From: JBASRP01 sp044866075
GTDB lineage: Bacteria > Actinomycetota > AC-67
NCBI GenBank assembly: GCA_044866075.1
Contig: JBIOTQ010000054.1
Location: 1-21,603 of the forward strand
Reading direction: 5' to 3'
Length of the DNA stretch: 21,603 nucleotides
Below, one piece after another: positions 20,862-21,603 of the stretch (within the stretch, counting starts at the first letter, position 1; each line of letters begins with the position of its first letter). The position numbers were made by a program, and so were the translations under genes. The notes under the pieces are model-generated. The model had not been told where the DNA came from. It did not search any database and was given only the letters and a program-made list of their open reading frames with translations.

Positions 20862-21599
20862 GTGCCCGAGCTGGCCGCGGCATTTCGCGAGATACGACTC
20901 GCCCTGAGCGCGCAACTCCACGACGCAGACGACCGCGCGTGGGCGGCGACGATCCCCGTCCGGCCCGAATGGTCGGTGAGGGACACGGTCGCCATGCTGG
21001 CGGGGTTCGCGAAGGCGCTCGTCGAGGGCGCCTGGCTCGTAGATTACTCCGACGCTTGGTCCGATCCCGAGGTCCGAAAGCGCCTACTCAACGCCTTCAA
21101 CGGTTTCATCATGTTGCGCCGGGATCGCTCGGGCCCCGAGCTGTTGGCCGAGTGGGAAGCACACGCCCTTCACCTCGAGAGGATGATGGACGGGGACGAG
21201 CCGTTCCCGGAAGGGATCCACCCGTTCGCAGGATGGACGTACCTCTGGGCTGTTGTTCAGAACGCGCACAACATCTGGTCCGCCCTGAAGGTGGACTCGA
21301 AGGTCCGCGACTCCGAAGCGATCGAGATGGTCCTCGAGTCGGCCGTCTACTGGCTCGACATGCGCCTGCAGGCGACCGGCGGGCCGGCGCTGCGGATCCG
21401 CGCCGGGGACCACGAGTGGGTGGTGGGCGACGGGATCCCGCAAGCGACGGTGACGGCGCCGGCTTTCGAGCTCTTCCGGGCGCTATCCGGCCGTCGCAGC
21501 CTCGACCAGATCCGGAGCTTCTCCTGGGACGGCGACCCCGAGCCGTACTTGAAGGTCTTCAGCCCGTTCGAGGCGCCGCGAGAAGCGTTCGTAGAGTAG
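20862..21599 (+). CDS. TIGR03083/MDMPI-type (DinB-like) protein
   Basis: A 245-residue protein of the actinobacterial maleylpyruvate isomerase/DinB-like family. The N-terminal four-helix region runs from PELAAAFREIRLAL through a WSVRDTVAMLAGF helix to TYLWAVVQNAHNIWSAL. The C-terminal domain ends with the hallmark APAFELFRALSGRRSLDQIRSFSWDGDPEPYL and a short FSPFEAPRE tail. Relatives use mycothiol and a metal bound by His/Glu. Here the first His of the usual VRD-xxxHLAG helix is Met (VRDTVAMLAG), and the second site reads QNAHN instead of HEHD, so the metal site looks altered. GTG 20862 has GGGGAG 5 nt upstream; ATG 20787 would add 25 unconserved residues. It diverges from mutY. The substrate is unknown. 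Confidence 0.8.
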   Translation: MPELAAAFREIRLALSAQLHDADDRAWAATIPVRPEWSVRDTVAMLAGFAKALVEGAWLVDYSDAWSDPEVRKRLLNAFNGFIMLRRDRSGPELLAEWEAHALHLERMMDGDEPFPEGIHPFAGWTYLWAVVQNAHNIWSALKVDSKVRDSEAIEMVLESAVYWLDMRLQATGGPALRIRAGDHEWVVGDGIPQATVTAPAFELFRALSGRRSLDQIRSFSWDGDPEPYLKVFSPFEAPREAFVE

Positions 21600-21603
21600 C
21601 TGG

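Noticed and set aside
1..21603. CRISPR arrays, insertion sequences, integrase sites or toxin-antitoxin pairs
   Set aside because: I saw no spaced direct repeats, transposase motifs or terminal inverted repeats; the gene content is core-like.

Overview
The window looks like chromosomal DNA of a GC-rich actinomycete (phylum Actinomycetota), probably from a lineage outside the well-studied mycobacteria and streptomycetes. The evidence is the gene set: a DUF3263 gene paired with a LytR_C (VirR-like) membrane protein, a mycothiol-type (TIGR03083/MDMPI) protein, CarD, SURF1, and several promoters whose -10 box lies only 6-9 nt before the start codon, as expected for leaderless mRNAs. I see no insertion sequence, phage gene, CRISPR array or recognisable pseudogene. 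Coding density is high and the whole stretch reads as core or near-core chromosome. Layout, left to right: (1) 1-2060: the tail of an unidentified gene, converging on and overlapping an AI-2E-type membrane permease gene, then a stand-alone receiver-domain response regulator. (2) 2138-5587: a trehalose locus with a TreT-like GT4 glycosyltransferase and a GT20 trehalose-6-phosphate synthase (otsA) on the + strand, and trehalose-phosphatase (otsB) converging on otsA with a 4-nt stop overlap. (3) 5695-7283: a predicted lipoprotein facing a DUF3263-LytR_C pair. (4) 7368-9517: glutamate dehydrogenase, a tRNA-Thr(TGT) and a SURF1 protein. (5) 9658-9993: an Flp-type pilin with a long low-complexity tail. 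(6) 10049-18475: a minus-strand block radA-disA-carD-yacL-ispD-ispF-cysS-rlmB-sigH, with a strong terminator after carD and another after sigH. (7) 18591-21599: a small unknown gene converging on a mutY-rlmN operon, and a divergent TIGR03083-family gene. How the genes work together: the long minus-strand block joins genome maintenance and c-di-AMP signalling (RadA, DisA), transcription control (CarD, a Spo0H-like sigma factor), isoprenoid precursor synthesis (IspD, IspF) and translation (CysS, RlmB). Its order combines the Bacillus arrangement (radA-disA-yacL-ispD-ispF-cysS-rlmB-sigH) with the mycobacterial one (mutY nearby, carD before ispD). That hybrid order, and the Spo0H-like sigma factor, are the most interesting features I found. 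I did not find a clearly new defence, mobile or biosynthetic system.
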